A DNA stretch of 64,000 nucleotides. Source: DASUAS01 sp963809795 (GTDB taxonomy: Bacteria > Actinomycetota > Acidimicrobiia > IMCC26256 > DASPTH01). The translations under genes were made by a program, and so were the position numbers. Shown piece by piece: positions 32,797-41,685 of this stretch; within the stretch, counting starts at the first letter, position 1; every line of letters begins with the position of its first letter. The notes beneath the pieces are model-generated. The model was given only the letters and a program-made list of their open reading frames with translations. It was not told the origin of the DNA and made no database searches. Location: assembly GCA_963809795.1 (NCBI GenBank), contig CAWELN010000014.1, positions 124,001 through 188,000 on the forward strand, in the 5' to 3' direction.

Positions 32797-33723
32797 GTGC
32801 ACCTCGACCTCGGCATCGCCCTCGCAGGCCTCATCGTGGGTGTCGTGGTCGGGCTCACCGGCATGGGCGGCGGGGCGCTGATGACGCCGATCCTGGTGAT
32901 CGGCTTCGGCATCGAGCCCCTGGCGGCGGTGTCGAGCGACCTGGTCGCCGCGGTCGTGATGAAGCCCATCGGCGGCGGCATCCACTTCCGGCGCGGCACC
33001 GTGCACACCGGCCTGGTGCGCTGGCTGGCGTTCGGCTCGGTCCCGGGCGCGCTGCTCGGCTCGTACGTGGTGGGCCACCTCGGCGACGACGTCGGCGACT
33101 CCATCAAGACCATCCTCGGTGTCGTGCTGCTCATCGCGGCCGGGGCGATGGTCGTCCGCATGTACCTGAGCCGCCACCGCGGCGCGGGCGTGGAAGGCGA
33201 CGAGGCGAAGCGGGTTCCGGTGCGTCGGGCCGCGACGCTCACCATCGGGCTGCTCGGCGGCGCCATCGTGGGCATGACGTCGGTGGGGTCGGGCTCGCTC
33301 ATGATCGTCGCCCTCATGTTGCTCTATCCGACGCTCTCGTCGAAGGAGCTGGTCGGGACCGACCTCGTGCAGGCGGTGCCGCTCGTGCTCGCCGCCGCCA
33401 TCGGCCACCTCCTCTGGGGCGAGTTCGAGCTCGGCCTGACCGGCTCGCTGCTCATCGGCAGCGTCCCGGGCGTGATCATCGGCGCGCACGTGTCGTCACG
33501 CGCACCCGACGCGATCATCCGCCCGATCCTCGTGCTCGTGCTCGCGTTGTCGGCGCTCAAGCTGCTCGACGTGCCCAACGAGGTGCTCGGGGCCGTGCTC
33601 GCCGGGGCGATCCTCGCCGGCACGGCGACATGGTTCGTCACGCGGCGGCGCGCCCGTGCACTCGGTCGCGAGCTGCCTGCAGTGCCGGCGGCGTCGGCGT
33701 CACGAGGTTCAGCACCCGGCTGA
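32797..33723 (+). CDS. TauE/SafE-family anion permease
   Basis: 308 residues with about eight membrane segments. Family repeats: VGVVVGLTGMGGGALMTPIL and AIVGMTSVGSGSLMIVALML (the duplicated G[ML]GGG-type motif), and VSSDLVAAVVMKPIGG. Such proteins move sulfite, sulfonates or other organic anions. GTG 32797 is preferred: the in-frame ATG 32758 lies within the -10 element and the 13 codons between include several unusual AT-rich ones. Likely controlled by the divergent Rrf2 protein. Its last 86 bp overlap the convergent MpaB-like gene. Confidence 0.85.
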   Translation: MHLDLGIALAGLIVGVVVGLTGMGGGALMTPILVIGFGIEPLAAVSSDLVAAVVMKPIGGGIHFRRGTVHTGLVRWLAFGSVPGALLGSYVVGHLGDDVGDSIKTILGVVLLIAAGAMVVRMYLSRHRGAGVEGDEAKRVPVRRAATLTIGLLGGAIVGMTSVGSGSLMIVALMLLYPTLSSKELVGTDLVQAVPLVLAAAIGHLLWGEFELGLTGSLLIGSVPGVIIGAHVSSRAPDAIIRPILVLVLALSALKLLDVPNEVLGAVLAGAILAGTATWFVTRRRARALGRELPAVPAASASRGSAPG

Positions 33724-34435
33724 GCGCGAACACCCCGGTGCGCACCGGCAGCGTGACCGGTGGGAACCACGGGATCCGGTACAGGCGGCGGGCGTACCCG
33801 GGCAGGATGGCGATCGCAGCGGTGGTGGGGATCGCCCACAGCGGGCGGTACCGCAGGTTCATGGGCGGGAACATGACGACGCGCAGCCCCTCGAACGCGG
33901 CCGGTGTCGCCCGCAACCCCCGCACCGAGCGCAGGTACTCGTGCAGCTCGCCTTCGGTCTGCGGGGCGCGGCCGACGGGCAGCTCGACCATCTCGGCCAC
34001 GCGCGCCATCTCGGCCACGTACCGGTCGGCGTCGGCCTCACTCACCCGGCCGGCGTAGGTGCGGTAGGCGAGGAGGAACGACTCCATCTCGACCGCGTGG
34101 ATCCAGAGCAGCAGGTCGGGATCGTTGGCCGCGTACGGCAGCCCGGTGACGGAGTCGATGCCGTGGATGTGCTCGTGCACCTTGCGGATGCGGGCGGCGG
34201 CGGCTTCCGCGGTCGCGGTGTCGCCATAGGTGGTGGCGACCACGAAGTTGGTGGTGCGCTCGAGGCGGCCCCACGGGTCTTCGCGGAACTTGCTGTGCTG
34301 GTCGACGGCCGCCATCGCCCGCGGTTCCAGCGCCTGCACGAGCAGGGCCCGCAGGCCGCCGACGAGCATCACCGGGTCGGCGTGGATGCGCCAGGCGACG
34401 CTGTCGGGCCCGAAGATCCCTGCGTCGCCGCTCAT
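33638..34435 (-). CDS. Oxygenase MpaB family protein (DUF2236)
   Basis: 265 residues. MpaB/latex-clearing-protein family motifs: ERTTNFVVATTYGDTATAE, VHEHIHGIDSVTGLPYAAND, PDLLLWIHAVEMESFLLAY and MFPPMNLRYRPLWA; the His residues in HEHIHG and WIHA are heme or metal ligands in the family. A short hydrophobic stretch near residue 210 may be membrane-associated. Start ATG 34435 has TAGCCT at 7 nt and no ribosome site. The long 3' overlap with the permease is unusual but both frames carry conserved sequence until near their ends. Confidence 0.83.
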   Translation of the reverse strand: MSGDAGIFGPDSVAWRIHADPVMLVGGLRALLVQALEPRAMAAVDQHSKFREDPWGRLERTTNFVVATTYGDTATAEAAAARIRKVHEHIHGIDSVTGLPYAANDPDLLLWIHAVEMESFLLAYRTYAGRVSEADADRYVAEMARVAEMVELPVGRAPQTEGELHEYLRSVRGLRATPAAFEGLRVVMFPPMNLRYRPLWAIPTTAAIAILPGYARRLYRIPWFPPVTLPVRTGVFALSRVLNLVTPTPPALQAARDRVHGRAAA

Positions 34436-34442
34436 GCCGTCC

Positions 34443-34448
34443 AGGCTA
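34443..34448 (-). promoter_or_regulatory. Leaderless-type -10 (TAGCCT) made from the cyclophilin stop codon
   Basis: Minus-strand TAGCCT (34448-34443); its TAG is the cyclophilin stop. Ends 7 nt before the MpaB-like ATG. Confidence 0.55.
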
Positions 34449-34919
34449 CGCGTCGCGCTCTTCGATCTGGACCGTGCGCATCACGTCGCCCACCTTCGTC
34501 GACTGCGCCACGTCGATGCCGTCGACCACGTAGCCGAACAGGTTGTAGTCCTTGGTCAGCTTGCGGGTGCAGTCGTCGATGCACACGAAGAACTGCGAGC
34601 CGTTGGTGTTGGGTCCGGCGTTGGCCATGGCCAGCGCGCCGAGCGTGTACTCGCCCTGCACCGGCTCGTCCTCCCACCGGTAGCCGGGACCACCGCGACC
34701 GCTGCCCTCGGGGTCGCCACCCTGGATCACGAATTCGGGCACGACCCGGTGGAACGTCAGACCGTCGTAGAAGCCCTGACGGGCCAGCGCCACGAAGTGG
34801 TTCACGGAGTTGGGAGCCATCTTCGGATCGAGGTCGGCGACGATCGTGCCGCGGTCGGTCGTGATCGTCGCCCGGTAGACCTTGGAGTCGTCGATCTCGT
34901 ACGCGGGGGGTTGCGCCAT
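34446..34919 (-). CDS. Peptidyl-prolyl cis-trans isomerase (cyclophilin)
   Basis: 157 residues, a single cyclophilin domain: FHRVVPEFVIQGGDPEGSGR (catalytic Arg and PPIase signature), GPGYRWEDE, LAMANAGPNTNGSQFF and NLFGYVVDG. Catalyses proline isomerisation in protein folding. No signal peptide, so cytoplasmic. ATG 34919 follows AAGGAG. It lies 17 nt downstream of ccmI and is probably the last gene of the ccm transcript, though a folding role for cytochrome assembly is only a guess. Its TAG stop doubles as the next gene's -10. Confidence 0.92.
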   Translation of the reverse strand: MAQPPAYEIDDSKVYRATITTDRGTIVADLDPKMAPNSVNHFVALARQGFYDGLTFHRVVPEFVIQGGDPEGSGRGGPGYRWEDEPVQGEYTLGALAMANAGPNTNGSQFFVCIDDCTRKLTKDYNLFGYVVDGIDVAQSTKVGDVMRTVQIEERDA

Positions 34920-34936
34920 GTCGGCTCCTTCATCTC

Positions 34937-35824
34937 CTACTTCTTCTTCGACCGGGGAGTGGTCGTCGTCGGGGGCACGGTAGTCGACGGTGCTTCGAGC
35001 GCCGTCGAGACCTTGGTGAGCAGGTCGCGCGCTTGCGACGCCCACTGGCCGGCGGGTGCCTTCACCAGGTAGTTCTGCAGATCGACCTGCGAGCGGGCGA
35101 GCTCGTTCGTCGCCGCGTACAACACCGCGCGGAAGAAGTACGCGTCCGGGTAGTTCGGATCGACGGCGATCGCCTGGTTGAACCCGGCGAGCGCCTGGGC
35201 GACGAGCTGCGCCTGCGTGTCCTTGCTCGGCACCTGCTCCGAGGCAAGGTAGAGGAGCCGGGCGGCATTGGCGTGGCCCTCGGGCCGGTTGGCGTCGATG
35301 GTGATGGCGGCGTCGGACTGCTTGAGGGCATTGTCGAGGTCGCCGTTCTCCTCGTACGCACGAGAGAGCTCCAGCCGCAGGTCGAAGTCGTCGGGCTTGG
35401 CGTTGACCTGCTTCTGGAGCGTCTCGATCCGCTGCTTCAGCGCCCTGGACGCCGCGTTCGTCGTCGTCGGCGCGGCCGCCGAGTTGCCCGACGACGTCTG
35501 CCCCGGGAGGCGGGCCCCGAGGGCGTACGCGAGCGACACGCCGGCCAACACCGCGAACACGACCACGCCCGCGACGAGCACGACCCGGCGGCGCGTGCGC
35601 TCCTTGGAGCGGGGCGGACGTGCGGGCGTGACGTCGACGCCGTCGCGCAACGTGCGGATCACCGCGGCGGCACGAGCGGTGTAGTCGTCGTGGAGCTCCT
35701 GGTAGGACTCGTCGTCGATGCCACCGCTCTCGCGCTCGAGCTCGAGGTCGTCGAGCGACTGCATCAGGAAGTCGCGCTCGTCCTCGAGCTGTCGCCGGCG
35801 TTCGGGGTCGAGCTGCTCAGCCAT
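34937..35824 (-). CDS. ccmI: CcmI-like TPR cytochrome c biogenesis protein
   Basis: 295 residues. Cytoplasmic N-terminus (residues 1-80: ERRRQLEDERDFLMQSLDDL, similar to the CcmI/CycH N-terminus), one membrane segment about 90-112 (VVLVAGVVVFAVLAGVSLAYAL split by charge), then external TPR repeats (DFDLRLELSRAYEENGDLD, AIAVDPNYPDAYFFRAVLY). CcmI presents apocytochrome c to the heme-attachment complex. The tail is Thr/Pro/Lys-rich. The start overlaps the ccmH stop by 8 nt. In this operon position the assignment is good despite low sequence conservation. Confidence 0.78.
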   Translation of the reverse strand: MAEQLDPERRRQLEDERDFLMQSLDDLELERESGGIDDESYQELHDDYTARAAAVIRTLRDGVDVTPARPPRSKERTRRRVVLVAGVVVFAVLAGVSLAYALGARLPGQTSSGNSAAAPTTTNAASRALKQRIETLQKQVNAKPDDFDLRLELSRAYEENGDLDNALKQSDAAITIDANRPEGHANAARLLYLASEQVPSKDTQAQLVAQALAGFNQAIAVDPNYPDAYFFRAVLYAATNELARSQVDLQNYLVKAPAGQWASQARDLLTKVSTALEAPSTTVPPTTTTPRSKKK

Positions 35825-36284
35825 CGACGGTGTCCTCGACCCGGTGCTCGCGCTCGACGAGACGCTCGTCGGCGTCGGTGGCGTGGAGGTGCGGCTCGTC
35901 ACGGTTGCGACGCAGCGCGAACACGATGCCCGTGGCACCCAGCGCGACCACGACCACGGGCAGGATCCACACGAGCAGGCTCACACCCGAGTCCTCCGGG
36001 GCGAGCAGGATCGAGTCGCCGTACTTGTCGATGTAGGCCTGCCGGATCTGCTCGTCGCTCTGCCCGGCCGCGATCCGCCGCTTGATGTCGCTCCGGATGG
36101 CGCGGGAGGTCGGCGCCTGGCTGTCGGCGACCGAGAGGCCCTGGCACTCCGGACACTTGAGCTGCGTCTCCAGGTTCTGGGCACGCGCCGCGCTCGACTG
36201 GTCGCCGTTCGGCCACAGCACCACCGCGAGCGCGATCACCACCACGACCCCGAGCGCGATCCACGGGCCCCATCGACGGATCAT
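35817..36284 (-). CDS. ccmH: Cytochrome c-type biogenesis protein CcmH
   Basis: 155 residues. An N-terminal membrane anchor, then LKCPECQGLSVADSQAP with the RCxxCQ-like redox motif (here KCPECQ), ADIKRRIAAGQSDEQI-type helix and YIDKYGDSILLAPE, then a second membrane segment (LLVWILPVVVVALGATGIVF). CcmH reduces the CxxCH of apocytochromes outside the membrane. ATG 36284 overlaps the ccmG stop by 4 nt. The variant K before CPECQ instead of R is the only deviation seen. Confidence 0.88.
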   Translation of the reverse strand: MIRRWGPWIALGVVVVIALAVVLWPNGDQSSAARAQNLETQLKCPECQGLSVADSQAPTSRAIRSDIKRRIAAGQSDEQIRQAYIDKYGDSILLAPEDSGVSLLVWILPVVVVALGATGIVFALRRNRDEPHLHATDADERLVEREHRVEDTVDG

Positions 36285-36823
36285 TCCGAGGCTCGCGCCG
36301 CGGCGAGGAACGTCTCCAGCTCGCCCGACGACATCGGCCCGTACTTCGCCGCCGCGACCACGCCGCCGGGCGAGATCGCGTAGGTCTCCGGCTGTCCACG
36401 CGTCGCGAAGTCGAGCGCGGCCTCGTTCTGCGGATCGAGCGCGATCGTCCACCCGACGTTGTTGTCCTTCACGTAGGTGCGCACGTCGCCGGTGGTGTCG
36501 TCGCGCACGATCCCGACCATGGCGAAGTCGGAGTCGTCCTTGTGCGCGGCGTAGAACTGCTGGAGGGCCGGCGCCTCCTGCTCGCACGGGATGCACCAGG
36601 AGTTCCAGAAGTTGACGATGGTGGCCTTGCCCGCGACGTCGGCCAGCGTCACCCGCCCACCGCTGAGGTTCGGGAGGTCGAACGCCGGTGCCGCCTTGCC
36701 GACGAGGTGGCTCTGCTTGGCGTCCTGCTCCGGGTCGTTGCCGACGTTCAGCGCCAGCACCACGCCGAGCACGACGACGACGAGCGCGACCGCGAGCGCG
36801 ACGATGCGAGCGGGGTGCTTCAC
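36281..36823 (-). CDS. ccmG: Thioredoxin-like CcmG/ResA thiol-disulfide oxidoreductase
   Basis: 180 residues. N-terminal membrane anchor (IVALAVALVVVVLGVVLAL), then a thioredoxin fold: APAFDLPNLSGGRVTLADV, VNFWNSWCIPCEQEAPAL with the redox CxxC, and GQPETYAISPGGVV with the cis-Pro loop. Keeps apocytochrome cysteines reduced for heme attachment. GTG 36823 overlaps the ccmF stop (GTGA). Part of the ccm operon. Confidence 0.88.
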   Translation of the reverse strand: MKHPARIVALAVALVVVVLGVVLALNVGNDPEQDAKQSHLVGKAAPAFDLPNLSGGRVTLADVAGKATIVNFWNSWCIPCEQEAPALQQFYAAHKDDSDFAMVGIVRDDTTGDVRTYVKDNNVGWTIALDPQNEAALDFATRGQPETYAISPGGVVAAAKYGPMSSGELETFLAAARASE

Positions 36824-38859
36824 ACGCTCACCTCCGCGCGCGGCTCCGGATCGCGTGGCTCGGGTTCCGGCTCGGACGCGGCGTCGGCCGCGGGCCGTGG
36901 ACGCGACCGGCGCCGGAGGCGGGGCGAGAGCGCGAGGATCGTGCCCAAGGCCATGAATCCACCGCCGACCCACAGCCACACGATCATGGGGTTGATGCGC
37001 ACGCCGAGGGTGATCACGCTGCTGCGAGGTCGGCGCCGACACCAAGGTGAGGTACACGTCCTCGACGAGGCCGGTGTGCACCGACGGCGTGCCGATCCCC
37101 TCGGTGCTGTTCGGATAGGTCGAGATCGCCGGCGAGTAGGTGCCGAGCACATGGTCGCCATGCCGGACCTTGACGTCGGCCGAGATCGTGGTCTTCTGCT
37201 CGGAACGCGCGGTGTGCGACCCGAGGTAGGTCAGCGTGTAGCCCGACACGGTCGTCGACTGGCCCCGCCGCAGCTTGACGTCACGGTTCGCGCCGTACGC
37301 CGACGAGGCCGCCAGCACGACCGCGATGAGCACGACACCGAAGTGCACGACCAGCCCGCCGTAGAGCCGCGGGTTCGAGCGCGTCGCCCGCCCGAGCGCG
37401 ACCGCGCGCGACTCGCCCAGCGCGCGCCGGCGACCGCGGATGCCGAGCACGAACTGGCGCACGATGCCCGCGGTCGCGAACGCGCCCAGCCCGTACGCGA
37501 GGATCTCGGCCAGGCCGCGTGCGCCGAGGATCACCGCGGCCAGCATCGTCAGCCCACCGATCCACGCCGGCACGAGCAGCCGGTTCCGCACCACCTCGCC
37601 GCTCGTGGCGCGCCAGGGCAGCGCGGGCGCCGCCGCCATCAAGAAGAGCAGCGCGAGGCCGATGGGGGTGGCCATGCGGTCGAAGTAGGGCTCCCCCACC
37701 GACAGGCGGCGACCCGCGCAACGCCTCGGCGATGAGCGGGAACACCGTCCCGAGCAGCACCACGAACGCGAGCGCGGCGAACAGCAGGTTGTTGGCCAGG
37801 AAGGCCGACTCGCGCGACACCGCGGAGTCGATGCGACCCGGTGCGCGCAGCAGGTCGCCGCGCCACGCGACGAGACCGATGCCGGTCGCGGCCACCACGC
37901 CCAGGAAGGCGAGGAGCCATGGCCCGATGTCCGACTGCGTGAACGCGTGCACCGAGTCGATCACGCCCGAGCGGGTGAGGAACGTGCCGAGGATGGTGAG
38001 GCAGAAGGTCGCGATGACGAGCGACAGGTTCCAGACCCGCAGCATCCCGCGCCGCTCCTGCACGATCACCGAGTGGATGAAGGCGGTGGCGGTGAGCCAC
38101 GGGCAGCAACGACGCGTTCTCCACCGGGTCCCACGCCCAGAATCCGCCCCAGCCCAGGACCTCGTAGCTCCACCACGCGCCGAGGATGATGCCGATGGTG
38201 AGGAAGCCCCAGGCGACGAGGGTGGCGCGTCGGGTGTCGGCCAACCAGCCCTCGCCGAAGCGGCCGGTCACGAGCGCGGCGATGCCGAACATGAACGGCA
38301 CCGTGAACCCGACGTACCCGAGGTAGAGGATCGGCGGGTGGAAGGCCATCAGCACGTGGTTCTGCAGCAGCGGATTCGGGCCCCGGCCGTCGAGCGGTAC
38401 CGTCGACAGCTCCCGGAACGGGTTGGCCGGCCCGAGCATGAGCGCGAAGAAGAACAGCGCGACCACCAGCCCGGTGACGGTGGCGATCACGACCAGCGGG
38501 TCGGCCGCGCGCTTGCGGAACTTCAGCGCCACGAACGTGAGGTAGCCGCCGAGGATCACCGCCCAGAGCAGGATCGATCCCTCGAGCGCGGCCCACAGAC
38601 CGGTGATGGTGTAGAGCAGCGGCGTGCCGATGGCGTTGTTCTCGGCGACGTAGCGGAGCGAGAAGTCGTGGGTCAGCAGCGCCCACTCCATGACCCCGGC
38701 CGCGGCCAACGCGGCGAGCATCACCGCGAACACGCACCGGCGACCGAAGCGCAGCAGGAACGCGTCGTGCAGCTGGAGGCCGGCGAGGAGTGCGGTGATT
38801 CCGACCACCGAGGCGCCGGCGCCGAAGGCCACCGCCGCGTATCCGAGCGCGGCCTTCAC
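36820..38859 (-). CDS. ccmF: Cytochrome c heme lyase CcmF, three frameshifts
   Basis: Removing one base near 38100, 37708 and 37021 restores a 678-residue protein, the normal CcmF size. It is a polytopic heme lyase subunit: ITGLWAALEGSILLW and NPFRELSTVPLDGRGPNPLLQ, then the WWD heme-handling domain EVLGWGGFWAWDPVENASLLP, TRSGVIDSVHAF, FLANNLLFAALAFVVLLGT and FDRMATPIGLALL. The C-terminal periplasmic part runs through GANRDVKLRRGQS and ends ALSPRLRR. GTG 38859 overlaps the ccmE stop. The shifts lie inside conserved parts, so I suspect errors; if real the ccm system would be dead. Confidence 0.85.
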
Positions 38860-39332
38860 GAATTCGGTGCCTTGTCGGTGTTCACCTTCGGCGGTTCGTA
38901 GTCGGCGCCGTGCCGGATCAGGATGCGGTCGGACAGGAAGGGCGCCGTGGTTGCCTTCGATGCCCAGTGGCCCTCGACGACCACGGGCGCCCGGTCCTTG
39001 AACAACGCCGGCGTGTCACCGTCGTGATGGACGGCGACGGTGTGCTTGCCGTCGGTGACCAGGAAGTCGACGCCGTTGCGCACCGGGTGGATCGAGTCGT
39101 GGACCACGCCACCGGCGAGGCGGAACTGCGACGTGCCCTCCGACTGGCGGCTCCTGACCGCTTCGCTCACGGTGCGGAAGTAGACGACGTTCTGGGACAG
39201 CACCACCGCCAGCACGATGATGGCGACGACCGCGACGACGCAGCCGCCGATGGCGACGATGTAGCGCCCGCGACGTTTCGGGCGCGGCTTGGGCGCCGGC
39301 GGTTCCGTGGGCGGGGAGGCGACGGTCGTCAC
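38856..39332 (-). CDS. ccmE: Heme chaperone CcmE
   Basis: 158 residues. Single N-terminal membrane anchor (YIVAIGGCVVAVVAIIVLAV) then a beta-barrel: YFRTVSEAV, FRLAGGVV, DFLVTDGKHTVAVHHDGDTP, VVVEGHW and ILIRHGADYEPP. His141 and Tyr145 in RHGADY match the HxxxY heme-binding motif, so this is the His-type rather than the Cys-type CcmE of some Gram-positives and archaea. GTG 39332 overlaps the ccmD stop by 4 nt; longer in-frame starts would cross it. Confidence 0.87.
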   Translation of the reverse strand: MTTVASPPTEPPAPKPRPKRRGRYIVAIGGCVVAVVAIIVLAVVLSQNVVYFRTVSEAVRSRQSEGTSQFRLAGGVVHDSIHPVRNGVDFLVTDGKHTVAVHHDGDTPALFKDRAPVVVEGHWASKATTAPFLSDRILIRHGADYEPPKVNTDKAPNS

Positions 39333-39448
39333 TCGGGTCCTCGCGACCGCTCCGCTCGCTTCGTGCGCTGCACGATCCACAGCCAGTACCCGCCGAGCAC
39401 CGCGCCCGTGAGCACCCAGCCGGTGATGACGTACTCGGCGAAGTTCAC
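39329..39448 (-). CDS. ccmD: CcmD-like small membrane protein
   Basis: 39 residues with one membrane helix (YVITGWVLTGAVLGGYWLWI) and a basic tail (VQRTKRAERSR). CcmD is a tiny subunit that releases holo-CcmE from CcmABC. Identified by size, topology and position between ccmC and ccmE with GTGA overlaps at both ends. Confidence 0.75.
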   Translation of the reverse strand: MNFAEYVITGWVLTGAVLGGYWLWIVQRTKRAERSRGPE

Positions 39449-40182
39449 GAGGTCACCGCCCCGACCCGCTCGGCGATGGCCTGTTCCACCTCGCGGTCCT
39501 CGCGGTCCTCGTCGAGGGCGAGGAGCCGGTAGCGCCGGTCGAGCAGGTACACGAAGAGGATGGTGAAGGCGAGGACGCCGAACCAGAGCGTGAACGCCAT
39601 CACCCCGTGGATCTTGGCGTTGAGGCTCTCGTTGAACACCGTGCCCTGTTGGTGCAGGGTGCGCCACCAGTTCACCGAGAAGTGGACGATGGGCACGTCG
39701 ACGAAGGCGATGAGCGCGGCGATCGCGCACCGCTTGGCCCGCGCTTCCGGCGTGGCGGGGATGCGGCGCAGCGCCAGGTAGCCGAGGTACAGGAAGAAGA
39801 GGACCGCGGTGGTGACGAGGCGCGCGTCCCACGCCCACCAGATGCCCCACACCGGGCGTCCCCACAGGGAGCCGAGGACGAGCGTCAACGCGGTGAAGAT
39901 CACGCCGAGCTCGGCGGAGGCGCCGGCGACCCGGTCCCAGACCGTGGCCCGGGTGCGGGGCCACAACCAGAGCGCCGACCCGAGTGCGGTGACGCCGAAC
40001 GCGAGGTACGCGATCCACGCCGCGGGCACGTGCAGGTACATGAGCCGCTGGGCGTCACCCTGGACCCGGTCGGGCGGCGCGCCCCACAACCCGAAGAGGG
40101 TGAGCACGATCAACGAGGCCAAGGCCAGCCACCCGAGCGCCTTGCTGACCTGCGGCTTGAGCAGTCTCATGCTCGAATTCAT
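39445..40182 (-). CDS. ccmC: Heme exporter/handling protein CcmC
   Basis: 245 residues, six membrane segments. The WWD domain is WGRPVWGIWWAWDARLVT, with histidines in YLHVPAAWIAYL and VPIVHFSVNWWRTLHQ as heme ligands. CcmC attaches heme to CcmE. ATG 40182 follows GGAGGAAGC. Overlaps ccmB and ccmD by 4 nt each. Confidence 0.92.
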   Translation of the reverse strand: MNSSMRLLKPQVSKALGWLALASLIVLTLFGLWGAPPDRVQGDAQRLMYLHVPAAWIAYLAFGVTALGSALWLWPRTRATVWDRVAGASAELGVIFTALTLVLGSLWGRPVWGIWWAWDARLVTTAVLFFLYLGYLALRRIPATPEARAKRCAIAALIAFVDVPIVHFSVNWWRTLHQQGTVFNESLNAKIHGVMAFTLWFGVLAFTILFVYLLDRRYRLLALDEDREDREVEQAIAERVGAVTS

Positions 40183-40859
40183 GCTTCCTCCAGGAGCGGC
40201 CCGAAAGCGAGCATCCCGATCGCGGTGAACAGCACCGCGAAGACCGCCAGCAGCGCGACCCATGGCCATGCGTCCGACGGTACGCCGTCGATCGCCGCTT
40301 CCCAGGCTCGGGTGGCCCCGAGGAGGACCGGCGCCACCACAGGCAGGAGCAGCACCGGCACCAGGGTTTCGCGCACCCGCAGTCCCGCAGCGAGCACGCC
40401 GTAGAGGGTACCGGCGGCGGCCACGCCGACGGTCGCGGCGAGGGTCGCCAGCACCAGCGGCACCAGCGAGTTGAGCTCGATGCCGTAGACGAGCACGACG
40501 GTGGCGGCGAGCACCACCTCGAGCGCCAGCAGCTGGATCGCCACCGCGGCACCTTTGCCGAGGAACAGCGCCGGACCGTCGAGCCCCGAGAGGCGCAGGC
40601 CGTCACGGGCGCCGTTGTCGGCCTCGATGGCGAACGACCGCGAGACCGCGAGCAGCGCGGCCAGGAGGACGGTCACCCAGAAGAGGCCGGGGGCGACCCG
40701 GCGCAGGATGCCCCGGTCGGGGTCGAGCGCGAACGCGAAGAGGAGGAGGACGATCAGGCCGAACGGCACGATCTGCTGGGCGGTCACCCGGGTGCGGCCC
40801 TCGATCCGGAGGTCCTTTCCCGCCACGAGCCGCACCTCACGCCAGAGGCTCACGCTCAC
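40179..40859 (-). CDS. ccmB: Heme ABC transporter permease CcmB
   Basis: 226 residues, six membrane segments. KDLRIEGRTRVTAQQIVPFG, FWVTVLLAALLAVSRSFAIE and ARDGLRLSGLDGPALFLGK are characteristic of CcmB. With CcmA and CcmC it forms the ABC complex that uses ATP to release heme-loaded CcmE. GTG 40859 and its GGAGG ribosome site lie within copy B of the 66-bp repeat. Overlaps ccmC by 4 nt. Confidence 0.88.
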   Translation of the reverse strand: MSVSLWREVRLVAGKDLRIEGRTRVTAQQIVPFGLIVLLLFAFALDPDRGILRRVAPGLFWVTVLLAALLAVSRSFAIEADNGARDGLRLSGLDGPALFLGKGAAVAIQLLALEVVLAATVVLVYGIELNSLVPLVLATLAATVGVAAAGTLYGVLAAGLRVRETLVPVLLLPVVAPVLLGATRAWEAAIDGVPSDAWPWVALLAVFAVLFTAIGMLAFGPLLEEA

Positions 40860-40919
40860 GCCACCTCCATTGGGCGTTCGCTGCTCGCCGGGATACCCGG
40901 CTCGCCCACGCTCACGCCA
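40854..40919 (-). repeat. 66-bp intercistronic repeat, copy B
   Basis: Three mismatches to copy A at 18319-18384. It fills the space between the ccmA stop and the ccmB start and provides stop, hairpin, ribosome site and start, as in copy A. Confidence 0.85.
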
Positions 40920-41581
40920 CCCCGCGATCGGCGTCGGCGCCGGGCCCGAGCCGCGCCTGTCCGGCGGTGATGACGACCTCGCGGTCGGCGAGCCCGCGGG
41001 CGTGCTCGAGCTCGTGCGAGGCCAGCAGCACGGTGCGGTGCTCGGACGGCGCCGCGGCCACCACGGCATCGAGCACCTCGCGACCCTCGGCGTCGAGCCC
41101 GGCGTGGGGCTCGTCGAGGAGCAGCAGCCTCGGATCACGAGCCAGCGCGACCGCGACCGCGAGGCGGCGGCGCTGCCCGGCCGAGAGGCGGCGGTGCACC
41201 ACATCGGCCTGGCGACCCAGCCCCAGCCGCTCGAGCGCGTCGTCGGCGGCCGCGGTGTCGCGTCCCGCGGCCTGCGCCGCGAACCAGAGGTTCTCGCGCA
41301 CGGTGAGGTCGTCGTAGCAGAAGGTCTCGTGTCCGACGAGCGCGAGGTCACGGCGAGCGCTGCGGCGGTCGTGGGCGAGATCGTGGCCGAGCACCGATGG
41401 CCTCCCCGGAGTACAGCGGCACCAGTCCGGCGAGCAGCCGGAGCAACGTGGTCTTCCCGGCGCCGTTCGCACCCGACAGGAGCACGATCTCGCCACGGGC
41501 GACGTCGAGGTCGACGCCGGCCAGTGCCGGGAAGCGCCCGATGAGGCAGACGGCGGAGCGGAGACGGACGACGGCAGGCAC
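40912..41581 (-). CDS. ccmA: Heme ABC exporter ATP-binding protein CcmA, frameshifted
   Basis: 222 residues after removing one base near 41398. Walker A VLLSGANGAGKTTLLRLL, then in the other frame ABC signature LSAGQRRRLAVAVALARD and Walker B LLLLDEPHAGLD, H-loop ASHELEH. First gene of the ccm operon; energises the CcmBC complex. GTG 41581 follows GGAGGCGA. The frame changes just after LVPLYSGEA. No promoter is clear in the 104 bp between it and the divergent sortase gene. Confidence 0.85.
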
Positions 41582-41671
41582 ACTCGCCTCCGGGCGGTCG
41601 ATGGGCTGGAGTCTACGAAGACGACCCCGAAGCGGTCGAACCGGCGGCCTGGGGCCGGGGGACGTGGCCGT

Positions 41672-41677
41672 TAGCCT
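41672..41677 (+). promoter_or_regulatory. Leaderless-type -10 (TAGCCT) of the sortase gene
   Basis: Ends 8 nt before ATG 41686; no ribosome site. Confidence 0.55.
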
Positions 41678-41685
41678 CGGCGCCC

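Noticed and set aside
36820..38859. Programmed frameshifting in ccmF.
   Set aside because: Three shifts at unrelated sequences without slippery sites, and many other genes show similar single-base shifts; errors are likelier.
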